This document shows, in pieces, positions 39,401-48,712 of a stretch of 54,498 nucleotides of DNA. Under the pieces are notes generated by a model, which ran no database searches, was not told the DNA's origin, and worked only from the letters and a program-made list of their open reading frames with translations. Source of the stretch: Aquibium carbonis (GTDB taxonomy: Bacteria; Pseudomonadota; Alphaproteobacteria; Rhizobiales; Rhizobiaceae); contig NZ_RWKW01000057.1 of assembly GCF_003970795.1 (NCBI RefSeq), positions 1-54,498 on the forward strand, given 5' to 3'. How positions within the stretch are numbered: position 1 is the first letter of the stretch; every line of letters begins with the position of its first letter. A program made the translations under genes and the position numbers.

Positions 39401-39772
39401 GGTCGGCAGCAATTGGTGCGGGGACATCATGTTCCACGGGACGGCGCTTTCGTCCAACGCTGGAACCATGAATCGCGGTTCCAGAGCTTTGAATCGCCTG
39501 CCCGGCAAACGGCGTTTGGTGGAGTTATGGGGAGAATACGAACAGGTTGGTGATAACGGGGTTTGCACGAGGCCTTTCCCATGGGTGCAGGATACCCGTC
39601 CCGGGGACCATGGCACCGCGCCCTGATGGAGTGGCAGCCCTCGCCAAGGGAGGACGCCGGGCAGGTCCGGCCACGAGACCTATGCGTATGCTGCCGGAGG
39701 GCAGGCCTACATCCGGTGGGCAAATCTTCTGGGTTGCCACCAGCAGCGCGTCCAGCCGAACCACTCGCAGCC
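39401..39772. other. Interval with no supported gene
   Basis: About 370 bases between the hydrolase start and the small gene at 39773. Short frames exist on both strands, including a 90-codon one at 39525-39797 on the minus strand, but none has a ribosome site or recognisable family pattern. It may include the promoter of the hydrolase-xthA pair. Confidence 0.4.
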
Positions 39773-40132
39773 TCAGCCCGTGCGATCGCCGTCGCACTCG
39801 GCCGCCTCGTCCCCGTTGCCGCCGGGATGAAGCCTGCGCTGGAAAGTCCAGCCCGCCTCGTAGCGGTCCACGATGGCCGAGAAGGTCTGCTCGGTGGCCG
39901 CACGATCATAGTCGCGCGCGACCAGCCGCTCGATGACCGACGCCGCCAGCGTCCACATCTCTTCTTCGCGTCCCAGCCGGAGGTTCTCCGTGATGGCGTA
40001 GTGCAGCAGCTCGCGCGCGATCGCGTCGCGGTCCGGCGCGCGCGCTTCAGCGATGCGCCTGTTATAGGCGCGCTGGTACTCCCGCTGCCTGCGCAGCCGT
40101 TCCTCGCGGCTCTGTCTCTTGCGTCCTGGCAT
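39773..40132 (-). CDS. Small hypothetical protein with very basic N-terminus
   Basis: A 119-residue protein starting MPGRKRQSREERLRRQREYQ, then a helical acidic-basic segment AIARELLHYAITENLRLGRE and EQTFSAIVDRYEAGWTFQRR. The start at 40132 has an excellent GAGGAGG Shine-Dalgarno eight bases ahead, which is the main reason to accept the gene. The basic first 25 residues suggest binding to nucleic acid. I do not recognise the family; a role with mobile or accessory DNA is possible from its place next to the IS110 element. Confidence 0.65.
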   Translation of the reverse strand: MPGRKRQSREERLRRQREYQRAYNRRIAEARAPDRDAIARELLHYAITENLRLGREEEMWTLAASVIERLVARDYDRAATEQTFSAIVDRYEAGWTFQRRLHPGGNGDEAAECDGDRTG

Positions 40133-40529
40133 CGTGGCCTCCTCGCGGATCGACAGATTCTCGCGCAACGCCATGCGTCGGATGATGTACAAAAGTACAA
40201 TGTGGATCACTCCGTTGCCGCCTGTCGCTCTCAGCGCAGGGGAAGGGGTCACATGGCTCAGTTCTCAATGAAAATTACACGCCAGCCCGGCTCACTTCTG
40301 GGTGGAAATCAACAGCCTAGTGGCGTCAGGAGCACATCTTTACCGCGACCGGCGCCGCTTTCTAAGCCCTTTCGGGAGATGGTGGCCTTTAGAACGTATC
40401 CAGCGCAGCCGGATCGGACTGACGGCGGCAGGTCCGGCGTCGCGATGCCCGCCGGTCACATCCGCGTCCGGGCCGCAAAGACGGGTGCGGGCTGGACGGC
40501 GCGTTGCCCGCGCCTATCGACGAGTGGCA
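40133..40529. other. Interval with no supported gene
   Basis: About 400 bases between the small gene and the 3' end of the large catabolic operon. It includes a patch of lower GC (around 40185-40330), with TCTCAATGAAAATTACA, that looks foreign to its surroundings and may be a remnant of an insertion sequence. No open frame with family features was found. Confidence 0.35.
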
Positions 40530-42104
40530 TCAAGCCGGTGCCGGCGATCCGCCGGACGAGGCCGCCGCGTCGGCGGTGCGGCCGAACGCCCGGCGCAGCG
40601 CGACCTTGTCGACCTTTCCCGATGCCAGGCGCGGCAGGTCGGTCGCGAAGACGACGGATCGTGGCTTCTTGTAGCTGGCGATCTGGCTGCGGCAGTGCGC
40701 GATGACGGTCTCGGCCGACGGAGCCGGATCGCGGGCGACGACGATGGCCAGCACGATCTCCCCCCAATAGGCGTCCGGAAAGCCGATCACCGCCACGTCC
40801 TCGACCATGGGATGGGACGCGATGGCGGTCTCCACCTCGCGCGAATAGATGTTCTCGCCGCCGGAGATGATCATGTCCTTGGCCCGGTCGACGAGGTAAA
40901 GATAGCCGTCCTCGTCCAGCCGGCCCATGTCGCCGGTGTGGTACCAGCCGCCGTGAAGCGCCGCCACCGTCGCCTCGCTGTCGTTCCAGTAGCCCTTCAT
41001 GATGGTCGGCGCCCTCAGCTGCACCTCCCCGACCGCCCCGATCGGGACGGCCCGGTCGGCCCTGTCGGCGATCCTGAGCGCGACGCCGCGGGAGGCCCGG
41101 CCGACGGAGGCGAGGCGTTGGCGGTCCTGCGCCGTCCTGATGCGATGCTCGTGGCGGTGCAGCGTCGTGGCGCTGCCTTCCGACATTCCGTAGAGCTGCA
41201 GGAAGACGTCGCCGAACACCCGCATTCCATGTTCCAGATGCGGCACCGGCATCGGGGCGCCGGAGTAGACGATGCTCTTCAGCGAACCGAAGTCCCGCGC
41301 GTCGACGCCCGGCACGTCGAGCAGCGCCTTGACCATGGTCGGGGCGAGATGGGTGATGGTGATCCGCTCGCGTTCGATGGTGTCGAGGATGGCGCGCGGA
41401 TTGAAGTCCGCCTGGACGTGGATCTCCGCCGCGCGGAAATGCCCGCCGAGCTGCATGAAACGGTGGCCGACGTGGAAGACCGGCATCATCAGGAGCAGGC
41501 GATCTTCCGGCTGCATCTCGATCTCGGTGGCGAAGTAGTTGCAGACGGCGAGTTCGGTGCGATGCGATCGCATCACGCCCTTCGGCGTGCCCGTGCTGCC
41601 GCTGGTGAAGATCAGGTGCAGGATGTCGTCGATGTCGGGAGAGGCGAGCGGCTGCGCCGGATCGGCGGTCGCGACGAAATCCTCGTAGGACACGGCCCAG
41701 GCCGCCGGCTCGCCGCCGATGGCGACGAACAGCTGCACGCCGCTGCCGACCAGCGTCTCGACCACCGGCTCAAAGGCGGCCTCGTAGAACAGGATGCGCG
41801 GCCGGGCGATCGAGACGATGCGCTGCACCTCCGGTGCTGCAAGCCGAAAGTTCACCGTGGCGACGATGTAGCCGGACAGTTCCGCCCCGGCGTAAACCTC
41901 CATGAAGGCTCGGGTGTTGCGCGACATCACCGCCACGCGGTCCTGCAGCGCGACGCCGGCCGCGGCGATGGCGCGGGCGACCTGTTCGGCGCGGTCGAGA
42001 TGCCCGGCGAAGCTGACGCGGGTCTCGCCGAAGACGAAGGCCGTCTTGTCCGGATGAGCGGCGGCGTTGCGCCGCAGCACGTCGCCGACCGTCGCGAATT
42101 CCAT
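40530..42104 (-). CDS. AMP-forming acyl-CoA synthetase (last gene of the operon)
   Basis: A 524-residue ANL-superfamily ligase. The phosphate-binding loop is FTSGSTGTPKGV (166-177); the adenylation motif YGMSE, GGWYHTGDMGRLDEDGYLYL and the C-terminal catalytic lysine in PRLASGKVDK are present, so it appears active. It would couple a carboxylic acid to CoA through an acyl-AMP. ATG at 42104 overlaps the oxidase stop as TGATG. It is only moderately similar to the second ligase of the operon, suggesting two different acids or two steps of one pathway. Substrate unknown. Confidence 0.9.
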   Translation of the reverse strand: MEFATVGDVLRRNAAAHPDKTAFVFGETRVSFAGHLDRAEQVARAIAAAGVALQDRVAVMSRNTRAFMEVYAGAELSGYIVATVNFRLAAPEVQRIVSIARPRILFYEAAFEPVVETLVGSGVQLFVAIGGEPAAWAVSYEDFVATADPAQPLASPDIDDILHLIFTSGSTGTPKGVMRSHRTELAVCNYFATEIEMQPEDRLLLMMPVFHVGHRFMQLGGHFRAAEIHVQADFNPRAILDTIERERITITHLAPTMVKALLDVPGVDARDFGSLKSIVYSGAPMPVPHLEHGMRVFGDVFLQLYGMSEGSATTLHRHEHRIRTAQDRQRLASVGRASRGVALRIADRADRAVPIGAVGEVQLRAPTIMKGYWNDSEATVAALHGGWYHTGDMGRLDEDGYLYLVDRAKDMIISGGENIYSREVETAIASHPMVEDVAVIGFPDAYWGEIVLAIVVARDPAPSAETVIAHCRSQIASYKKPRSVVFATDLPRLASGKVDKVALRRAFGRTADAAASSGGSPAPA

Positions 42105-43654
42105 CACCGACGCTCCCAGCCGAGCACACCGGGGTTGAGGACGCAGTTCGGATCCACAACGTCCTTGATCGCGCGGGCGAGTGTTCGCGCCGGCTCTTCG
42201 GCCAGCGCTTCGTAGGGATAGTAGCGGCCGAGCTGCGCCATCATCGCGCCTTCCTGCAGGAGGATTTCGAGCAGGCCGCGGCGGATCTCGCGGGCGAGGG
42301 CCCGGGCCCGCGGGTTCTGCGGATGGCCGGCGAAGCGCCGGGCGACTTCAGGCTTCAGCGCGCTCGTGTGGACCTGTCTCAGGCTGTCCTGCCAGTAGAT
42401 CATCGGCTCGACCAGGACGCTCGTGTCCTGCGCCGAGAACATCATCGAATGGGACAAGCCTTCCGCCTCCATGCGCGGCTGCGCATCGGCGAGAAATCGC
42501 TCAAGCGCCCGTGTCGCGTGCCCTATGCGGCCGAGCGGCATGATTCCGTGGACGGGCGCCCATCGCTCGCCCTTCGGGCCGAGCATGCCGCGCACGGAAT
42601 AGGGGCGCGACAGCATCGCTAGCGGGATGGTGGGCGGCATCGGGACGGCATGCGACGGTACCGCCGCCACCGCCTCGGCGAGGAGCGCGCGGGCAGTGGC
42701 CGGACTGCCCGCTTCCGCGGTGAGGTGGAGCCCCCAGGGCAGGTCGCTGCGGCCGACGCCGCGCAGCGCCAGGCGTGCGGCTCGGCCGATGCCCTGCAGC
42801 AAGGACGAAGCGCCTGTCACCGTGCCGCGCAGCATCGAGATCGCTTCGCCGAAACTGGCTGCGGCGGCCTGGTCGCGCACGCTGCGGTTCGCGAGCCCCA
42901 TCAGGGCCACGCCGGTGTCGCGCGCCTGGACGGCGGCCATGGCTTCGGCGAGCGAGGCCGGGTCTTCGAAGCCGAAGGAGGCGCATTCGGACGCCGCGGC
43001 GCGTGGCACGAGGCGCAGGGCGACGGCCGTCTTGATGGCGAGGGCGCCGCAATCGCCGATGAAGAGGCCGGTGATATCGGGGCCGCTGGCGCGCAGCGCG
43101 CCGGGAGAGCCAGGACGCGCCAGCGCGCCGGTCGTGACGAGGCTCCCTTCGGCGAGGACGAGTTCGAGGCCGAGCACGTGGTGCATGCCGGCCGGCATGT
43201 TCTGCGAGACCGCGCCGCCGATCGTGGAGACCGCACCCGAGATCGGCCCGGCGAGCGCCGGCGTCAGCCCGTAAGGCTGCAGGGCGCCGTCGAGATCGAG
43301 CCAGGTGGCGCCGGCTTCCACGACGACGAACCGGTCTTCCGGCGACAGGTGGCGAATTCCGTTCAAGGCCCGCAGATCGAGAAGCGCGACGCTTCCGGCC
43401 TGCGGCTGGAAACCGCGCGTATAGGACATGCCGCCACCGCGCGGGGCGATCACCATGCCCCGGCCCGCCGCCCAGGCAACCGCCGCGCGCACGCCGTCGA
43501 CGTCGACGGGCGAGAGCACGATGTCGGCCAGCCGTTCGTCCGGCCATTCGAAGACGTCCATCGACAGGGCCGCACGCTCACCGGGATCGGTGCTGACGGT
43601 GCCCGGCGCGATCCTGCCGGCGATCGCCGCGACGTCGGCCTCCGCGAGCCTCAT
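42104..43654 (-). CDS. FAD-linked oxidase (PCMH / GlcD-VAO type)
   Basis: A 516-residue flavoprotein. The FAD-binding domain (about 30-230) has the family loop IAPRGGGMSYTRGFQPQ, then VVEAGATWLDLDGALQPYG and TIGGAVSQNMPAG; the C-terminus has VDPNCVLNPGVLGW, typical for glycolate/lactate oxidase and vanillyl-alcohol-oxidase relatives. It would oxidise a hydroxy acid, alcohol or benzylic carbon. It overlaps both neighbouring genes (ATGA and TGATG), so it is coupled to the tandem hydrolase and the ligase. An upstream in-frame extension lies inside the hydrolase gene and is rejected. Confidence 0.87.
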   Translation of the reverse strand: MRLAEADVAAIAGRIAPGTVSTDPGERAALSMDVFEWPDERLADIVLSPVDVDGVRAAVAWAAGRGMVIAPRGGGMSYTRGFQPQAGSVALLDLRALNGIRHLSPEDRFVVVEAGATWLDLDGALQPYGLTPALAGPISGAVSTIGGAVSQNMPAGMHHVLGLELVLAEGSLVTTGALARPGSPGALRASGPDITGLFIGDCGALAIKTAVALRLVPRAAASECASFGFEDPASLAEAMAAVQARDTGVALMGLANRSVRDQAAAASFGEAISMLRGTVTGASSLLQGIGRAARLALRGVGRSDLPWGLHLTAEAGSPATARALLAEAVAAVPSHAVPMPPTIPLAMLSRPYSVRGMLGPKGERWAPVHGIMPLGRIGHATRALERFLADAQPRMEAEGLSHSMMFSAQDTSVLVEPMIYWQDSLRQVHTSALKPEVARRFAGHPQNPRARALAREIRRGLLEILLQEGAMMAQLGRYYPYEALAEEPARTLARAIKDVVDPNCVLNPGVLGWERR

Positions 43655-45288
43655 GCAGACCTGCGCGACAGCGCATCGGCCACGACGGCACCGAGGCTGG
43701 TGAAACCATCGACCGAGCGCCGCGAAAGGCCGTCGACGCACAGCCTCGCGAACCGGTCCTGCGGCATGGCAAAGACGATCGTGTCGGCCCGCCGCTCCGC
43801 CAGCCGTTCGGCGAGAGGGTAGCGCCACAGCTGGGCGAGCGCCGGGGCGAGCATGGTCGGCTGCTTGAAGAGGTCGACGGCCTTCCTGTGCAGCAGGGCA
43901 GCGTCGAGACCGCTCACCGACGGCAGCGCGGCGGAGCGAACCCGCTCGTAGAAGGGCGCCCAGAGCCGTTCGTCGCGGACGAGGCTCCAGGCGACGGGGA
44001 CGTGGCGTCCGTCGACATGCGGCGTCAGGTCGGCGGTGTAGCGGTCGAGGAACTCGCTTCGGAGGGCAGGCGGCACCGCCGGCGGATCGACGAGGAAGGC
44101 GGTGGCGCCGGTGGCCGCTGCCATTTCCAGCGCCAGAGCCGCCGAGCCTTCCCAGCCCATCACCGCGCGGATCGGGCAGCCGAAGGCGTCGAGCGCCTGC
44201 CGGATCCAGGCGGCGGACGTCTGGATCGAGCCGGGATCGCCGGTCTCGCTGTCGGCCTGACCGGGCGCTTCCACCGCGAGGACGGGCCAGGAGCGGGCGA
44301 TTTCGGAGAGGTCGTCCTCGATGCCGCCTATGCCGCCGGGCAGAGGCGCGACGACGACCAGCGGCGGCCGCCCGTCGGGCGTGCCGAAGAGGCGGGCATG
44401 GAGCGTGCCCTCGCCGCAGGGCAGCATGAAGCGGCCGTCTGGCTGCGCGTCTCGCCATGAAGGGGAGCTGGGTTCGGAACCGGTGGAGGCCGGGACCGTC
44501 TGCATGATCGCGACCTCGGCATGGGCGGCCTCGATCGTGTCACGCGGCAGTTCGCGCTTCGGGTGGAATTCCGGAACCGTCGCGAAGACGGCATAGAGGC
44601 TGTCGCCCGGCCGTGCCGTCAGCATCACCGGCGTGCGCGTCTCCTTCAGCGCCGGGATCGAATCGTGACGGAAGGCCGCCGCATAGGCGGTGCGGTAGCC
44701 GTCGCCCGCCATCATGATCTGGGTGAAGCCGCGATGCAGGAAGTTGACGTCGGGGAGATCCGTGTCGGCGCGGTAGGCGGTCTGCTGGAGGTCCCAGGGC
44801 CAGAACACGTGCTGGTCGCGATAGCGCAGCCACCAGAAGGCGAGGTGGCTGCCGTCCCATTGCGGTTCGACGGGCACGAGATACTGGGTGAGGTAACGCT
44901 CGCTCTCGCCGGACGTGAACACGGGATAGCCGTCGCAGAGCGCGAGCGCCACGCGGCTCGGATGCCGCCGCGCGGTCTCGACCGCGATCGAGGCGCCGGT
45001 GTGCCGACCGTGGAGGATCGCCCGGTCGAGGCCGAGCGCGTCCAAGGTCTCGACCACCGCGTCGGCATAGTCTGCGATCTCGGGCTTTTGGTGGTCCAGC
45101 GGCGTCGACAGGCCGTATCCCGGCGTATCGATGGCGATGGCGTCGAAGTGCCGCCCGAACACCGCGAGTTGTTCGAGGAACATAGCGCCGGAAACCGGCG
45201 AGGCGTGCAGCAGGATGACGGCCGAGCCGCGGCCGGTCCGGCGGTAGTGGACGTGGCGGTCGCCGATCCGCAGGTAGCCGCGTCTCAT
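43651..45288 (-). CDS. Tandem alpha/beta-hydrolase-fold protein without serine nucleophiles
   Basis: A 545-residue protein with two alpha/beta-hydrolase domains. The first (1-270) starts VHYRRTGRGSAVILLHASPV and has the elbow HGRHTGASIAVE; the second (about 285-545) has PLVVVAPLPGGIGG and the elbow MGWEGSAALALE. In the G-x-Nu-x-G pattern the nucleophile position is His in the first and Glu in the second, so a normal serine esterase mechanism is not expected. It may act as a lyase, isomerase or binding protein. It overlaps the upstream ligase and downstream oxidase genes by ATGA. Confidence 0.83.
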   Translation of the reverse strand: MRRGYLRIGDRHVHYRRTGRGSAVILLHASPVSGAMFLEQLAVFGRHFDAIAIDTPGYGLSTPLDHQKPEIADYADAVVETLDALGLDRAILHGRHTGASIAVETARRHPSRVALALCDGYPVFTSGESERYLTQYLVPVEPQWDGSHLAFWWLRYRDQHVFWPWDLQQTAYRADTDLPDVNFLHRGFTQIMMAGDGYRTAYAAAFRHDSIPALKETRTPVMLTARPGDSLYAVFATVPEFHPKRELPRDTIEAAHAEVAIMQTVPASTGSEPSSPSWRDAQPDGRFMLPCGEGTLHARLFGTPDGRPPLVVVAPLPGGIGGIEDDLSEIARSWPVLAVEAPGQADSETGDPGSIQTSAAWIRQALDAFGCPIRAVMGWEGSAALALEMAAATGATAFLVDPPAVPPALRSEFLDRYTADLTPHVDGRHVPVAWSLVRDERLWAPFYERVRSAALPSVSGLDAALLHRKAVDLFKQPTMLAPALAQLWRYPLAERLAERRADTIVFAMPQDRFARLCVDGLSRRSVDGFTSLGAVVADALSRRSA

Positions 45289-46838
45289 CCCGGCGTCCGC
45301 CCCTTGGCTTCGGCGACGAGCTGGTCGCGCAGGGTGCGGTGCATGATCTTGCCGGTGCCGTTCTTCGGCAGTTCGGAGACGTAGCGGATTTCCTTCGGCA
45401 GCTTGTAGCGGGCGAGCCGCTTATCGCAGAAGGCGCGCAACTCCTCGAGGCCAGGCTGGGGAACGCCGGGGCGGGCGACGACGAACCCGATGACGGCCTC
45501 GCCCCAGTAGTCGTCCGGCTTTCCGACGATGGCCACCTCGGCCACGGCGGGATGGCCGTAGAGGACGTCCTCGATCTCGCGGGGGAAGATGTTCTGCCCG
45601 CCGGAGATGATCGTGTTGGTCTCGCGGTCGACGATGTAGAGGAAGTTGTCCTCGTCGAGGAAGCCGAGGTCGCCGACGCTGACCCATCCGTCGCGCACGG
45701 CGGCCTCCGTCGCCTCCGGCCGGTTCCAGTAGCCCGAGAAGAGCCAGCTGTTGCGGATGGCCACGCGTCCCGGCTTGCCTTGCTCCACCGGCTGCCAGTC
45801 GGCATCGACGATGCGGATCTCGGCGCCGGGATTGGCCTGGCCGACCGAGGAAATCTTGCGCATGTGCTCCTCGGGGCGGATCGTCGTCGCGCCTCCGGTC
45901 TCCGTCGCGCCGTAGCTGTCGAAGAGGATGCCCTCGCCGAAATAGTCGATGATGCGCTCCTTGGTGGCGTGCGGCAGGGCGGCGGCGTTGGAGTTGATCA
46001 CCTTCAGCGAAGAGGTGTCGGCTCGGCGCAGCACGCTCTCGTCGAGCTTGAACAGGCCGTGGAAATGGGTCGGCACCGTGAACATGTTGTTGATGCGGTC
46101 GGCCTCCAGCCAGTGCAGGAACTCCTCGGGATCATATTTGCGCATGATGCGGCAGTCGCCGCCGAACCAGATGGGCACGAGCGCCGCGATGAAGCCGGCG
46201 CCGTTGAAGAAGGGCGTGAAGGCGAGCGTCCGGCAGGTCGTATTGTAGCCGCCCTGGAAGGCGCCGAGCACCAGCGTCATGTGGTCGACGCGGGAGCGGT
46301 GCGAGAGGAGCACGCCCTTCGGCTTGCCGGTGGTGCCGGAGGTGTAGGGGATGCAGAAGATGTCGCCCGAATCCACCGGAACCGTTGGCTCCGCACTCGA
46401 CGCCTTCGCCAGCAGCGCCTCGTAGCGCGCGTCGAGCACGATGATCACCGGCTCGTGCTCGAGTTCCGCCTCGCGGATCACATCCTCGTAGTCCGGATCG
46501 ACGAAGATCACTTTCGCCCGGCTGTCATTGGCGATGTAGGCGGCCTCGAAGCGGGTCGAGAACGGGCTGATCATCGCCGTGGCGCAGCCGGCGTCGGCGA
46601 TGCCGAGCGTGATCTCGAGGAACTGCGGCCGGTTTCCGCACATCATCGCGACATGGTCGCCCGGCCGCAGGCCAAGCCCGTCGCGGGCGAGGTTGGCGAC
46701 GCGGTTGATGCGGTCGACCACCGTGGCATATGTCATCGAGTCGAAGTCGCCGCGCAGCGCGACCTTGCGCGGCGTCCGGGCCGCCGAGATGCGGACGCCG
46801 GAGCTGATCGTCTTCGGGCGGTAGGTGCTGGTCGACAT
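45285..46838 (-). CDS. AMP-forming acyl-CoA synthetase (first of two)
   Basis: A 517-residue ANL ligase with P-loop YTSGTTGKPKGV (165-176), the adenylation motif DSYGATETGG, VSVGDLGFLDEDNFLYIVDR and the C-terminal catalytic lysine in PKNGTGKIMHR. All motifs look active. It lies three bases after the amidohydrolase-like gene and overlaps the tandem hydrolase by four. With the second ligase at 40530 it suggests that the imported compound or its fragments are handled as CoA thioesters. Confidence 0.9.
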   Translation of the reverse strand: MSTSTYRPKTISSGVRISAARTPRKVALRGDFDSMTYATVVDRINRVANLARDGLGLRPGDHVAMMCGNRPQFLEITLGIADAGCATAMISPFSTRFEAAYIANDSRAKVIFVDPDYEDVIREAELEHEPVIIVLDARYEALLAKASSAEPTVPVDSGDIFCIPYTSGTTGKPKGVLLSHRSRVDHMTLVLGAFQGGYNTTCRTLAFTPFFNGAGFIAALVPIWFGGDCRIMRKYDPEEFLHWLEADRINNMFTVPTHFHGLFKLDESVLRRADTSSLKVINSNAAALPHATKERIIDYFGEGILFDSYGATETGGATTIRPEEHMRKISSVGQANPGAEIRIVDADWQPVEQGKPGRVAIRNSWLFSGYWNRPEATEAAVRDGWVSVGDLGFLDEDNFLYIVDRETNTIISGGQNIFPREIEDVLYGHPAVAEVAIVGKPDDYWGEAVIGFVVARPGVPQPGLEELRAFCDKRLARYKLPKEIRYVSELPKNGTGKIMHRTLRDQLVAEAKGRTPG

Positions 46839-46841
46839 GGC

Positions 46842-47729
46842 CTACTCCGCCGCGATGGCGGCGTCTTCGCGCCAGCCCGGCAGCTTGAACAGCCGCAGCG
46901 CGTTGTCGCGCATGATCCGGCGATGGGATTCGGGACGGAAGCCGAGATCGGCCACCTGCCGGACCGCCTCCTCCGGGTCGATCACCGGCCAGTCGGTGCC
47001 GAAGAGGAATTTGTGGCTGCCATAGGTGTTGGCATAGTGAACCATCTGCGGCGGCCAGTAGCGCGGCGCGTAGGCGTCGCCGCCGATGTAGACGTTCGGA
47101 TGCTTCCAGGCCATCGAGATCATCTCGTCCGTCCATGGCACGCCGAGATGGATGCCGATGAGCACGAGTTCGGGGAAATCGATCGCCACCTGGTCGAGGC
47201 AGATCGGGCGGCCGACCGACGGCAGGCGGCGGTCCTTCTGGTAGATCAGATTGTGGCCGACCTGCATCATGATCGGAATGTCGAGTTCGGCGCAGCGCGC
47301 GTAGTAGGGGTAATACTGCGCGGCGTCGGGCGCGAGGCCGAACCAGTGCGGATAGAGATGCGCTCCGACGAAGCCGTACTCCTTGACGGCCTGGTCGAGT
47401 TCGCGCAGCCCCGAGATTCCGCGCATCGGGTCGATGCCGGCGAGCCCCGAGAAGCGGTCGGGATGGGCATTGCAGATCTCGTGGACGCGCTCGTAGGTGA
47501 TCTCCATCGAGCCGCGGATGCGCAGGTCGCCGCAGCGCACCGCCACCAGCAGCGAGCGCTCGATGCCGGCGCTGTCCATCTTCCGCAGATAGTCTTCGAT
47601 CTCCACGCCGCGGCGCAGTTCGGACGAGTGGCGAACCTGGTCGTGGAACCGGTCGTCGGTCGGGTTGCGGTTCTCGGCGATCTCGCGTGGCGTCAGCACG
47701 TTCACGACGATATCGATATGGCCGGTCAT
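46842..47729 (-). CDS. Amidohydrolase-2-family protein lacking the N-terminal HxH
   Basis: A 295-residue TIM-barrel protein of the amidohydrolase-2 (decarboxylase/lactonase) family, with FSGLAGIDPMRGISGLREL, YGFVGAHLYPHWFG, IMMQVGH, IGIHLGVPWTDEM and FLFGTDWPVI. Later metal or active-site residues H159, H194 and D246 are present, but the usual HxH after strand 1 reads IDIVVN (V8, N10), so one metal site should be lost or altered. ATG at 47729 has AAAGGAA ahead. It links the ABC importer genes with the ligases. The reaction may be decarboxylation or ring hydrolysis, uncertain. Confidence 0.85.
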   Translation of the reverse strand: MTGHIDIVVNVLTPREIAENRNPTDDRFHDQVRHSSELRRGVEIEDYLRKMDSAGIERSLLVAVRCGDLRIRGSMEITYERVHEICNAHPDRFSGLAGIDPMRGISGLRELDQAVKEYGFVGAHLYPHWFGLAPDAAQYYPYYARCAELDIPIMMQVGHNLIYQKDRRLPSVGRPICLDQVAIDFPELVLIGIHLGVPWTDEMISMAWKHPNVYIGGDAYAPRYWPPQMVHYANTYGSHKFLFGTDWPVIDPEEAVRQVADLGFRPESHRRIMRDNALRLFKLPGWREDAAIAAE

Positions 47730-47758
47730 GGGTATTCCTTTCTGGAGATCGCCGGAGG

Positions 47759-48712
47759 TCAGGTCTTGATGCAGGCGACCGAATGGTCGCCATCCGCCTT
47801 GGCAGTGAGGGCGATGGCCTTTGTCGTGCAGGCCGTTTCGGCAATCGGACAGCGCTCTGCATAGCCGCAGCCGGGCGGCAGCCTCAGCGGGCTCGGCGGC
47901 TCGCCGAGGATCGGCAGCCTTTCGCGCGTGACGCGCGGATCGGCTGACAGCTGGGCCGAGAGCAGGGTGCGTGTATAGGGATGCAGCGGCGCGCGGAAGA
48001 TAGCCTCGCGGCTGCCCGTCTCGACGATGCGTCCGAGATACATGACGCACACGCGGTCGCAGATCGCATGCACGGTATCGAGGTCGTGGCTGATGAACAG
48101 CATGGCCATGCCGTGCTCCTCCTTCAGCGACCCGAGCAGCGAGAGGATCTCCGCCCGCACCGACAGGTCGAGCGAGCTGGTCGGTTCGTCGAGGACCAGC
48201 AGCTTCGGCCTGGTCGCGATGGCGCGGGCGATCGAGGCGCGCTGCAGCTGGCCGCCCGACGCTTGGTTCACGTGGCGCTCGAGCAGCACTTCCGACAGCG
48301 CCACGCGGCGAGCGAGAGCGCGTACCTCCTTCTTCCTGTCGTCCTTCGAAAGGGTGGTGTGCAGCTTCAGCGGCTCTTCGATCAGCGCGCCGATCTTCAT
48401 GCGCGGGTTGAGCGAGGCGTAAGGGCTCTGGAACACCATCTGCACCGCCGGCCGCAGCCGGCGCATGCGGCTTTCGCGCCAGGTGGTGACGTCGTGGCCG
48501 TCGAACTCCACCGAGCCGGACGTGGCCTGCTCGAGGCGCAGGATCAGCCGGCCGAGCGTCGTCTTGCCGGACCCGCTTTCGCCGACCAGGCCGACGGATT
48601 CGCCCGGCGCGATCGAGAGGCTGACGCCGTTGAGCGCGTGGACCGTGCGGCCGCCGCCACGGAAGTGCTTGACCGCGTCGCGGACGGTCAGGAGGGGTCC
48701 GGTCGTGTTCAT
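47759..48712 (-). CDS. Peptide-type ABC transporter ATP-binding protein (OppF/DppF class)
   Basis: A 317-residue ATPase with Walker A GESGSGKTT, Q-loop FQSPYASLNPRMK, signature ASGGQLQR (first residue Ala rather than Leu), Walker B LLVLDEPTSSLDL and switch His in FISHD. The C-terminal oligo-peptide-type extension has the cysteine group GCGYAERCPIAETAC, which is missing from the importer at 9947-11891. Its ATG overlaps the stop of the D-class ATPase. A 29-base gap separates it from the amidohydrolase-like gene. Confidence 0.9.
   Translation of the reverse strand: MNTTGPLLTVRDAVKHFRGGGRTVHALNGVSLSIAPGESVGLVGESGSGKTTLGRLILRLEQATSGSVEFDGHDVTTWRESRMRRLRPAVQMVFQSPYASLNPRMKIGALIEEPLKLHTTLSKDDRKKEVRALARRVALSEVLLERHVNQASGGQLQRASIARAIATRPKLLVLDEPTSSLDLSVRAEILSLLGSLKEEHGMAMLFISHDLDTVHAICDRVCVMYLGRIVETGSREAIFRAPLHPYTRTLLSAQLSADPRVTRERLPILGEPPSPLRLPPGCGYAERCPIAETACTTKAIALTAKADGDHSVACIKT

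Noticed and set aside
39525-39797. A 90-codon minus-strand frame upstream of the hydrolase
   Set aside because: No ribosome site, no family pattern, and it overlaps the end of the better supported gene at 39773-40132.
40185-40330. Remnant insertion sequence beside the catabolic operon
   Set aside because: The lower GC and a sentence-like fragment on the plus strand look foreign, but no transposase domain or terminal repeat could be identified, so it is only mentioned as an interval.
36570-40529. A genomic island integrated in tRNA-Gln
   Set aside because: I found no integrase gene and no second copy of the tRNA 3' end in the window; the region contains a housekeeping xthA. Only accessory traces remain.
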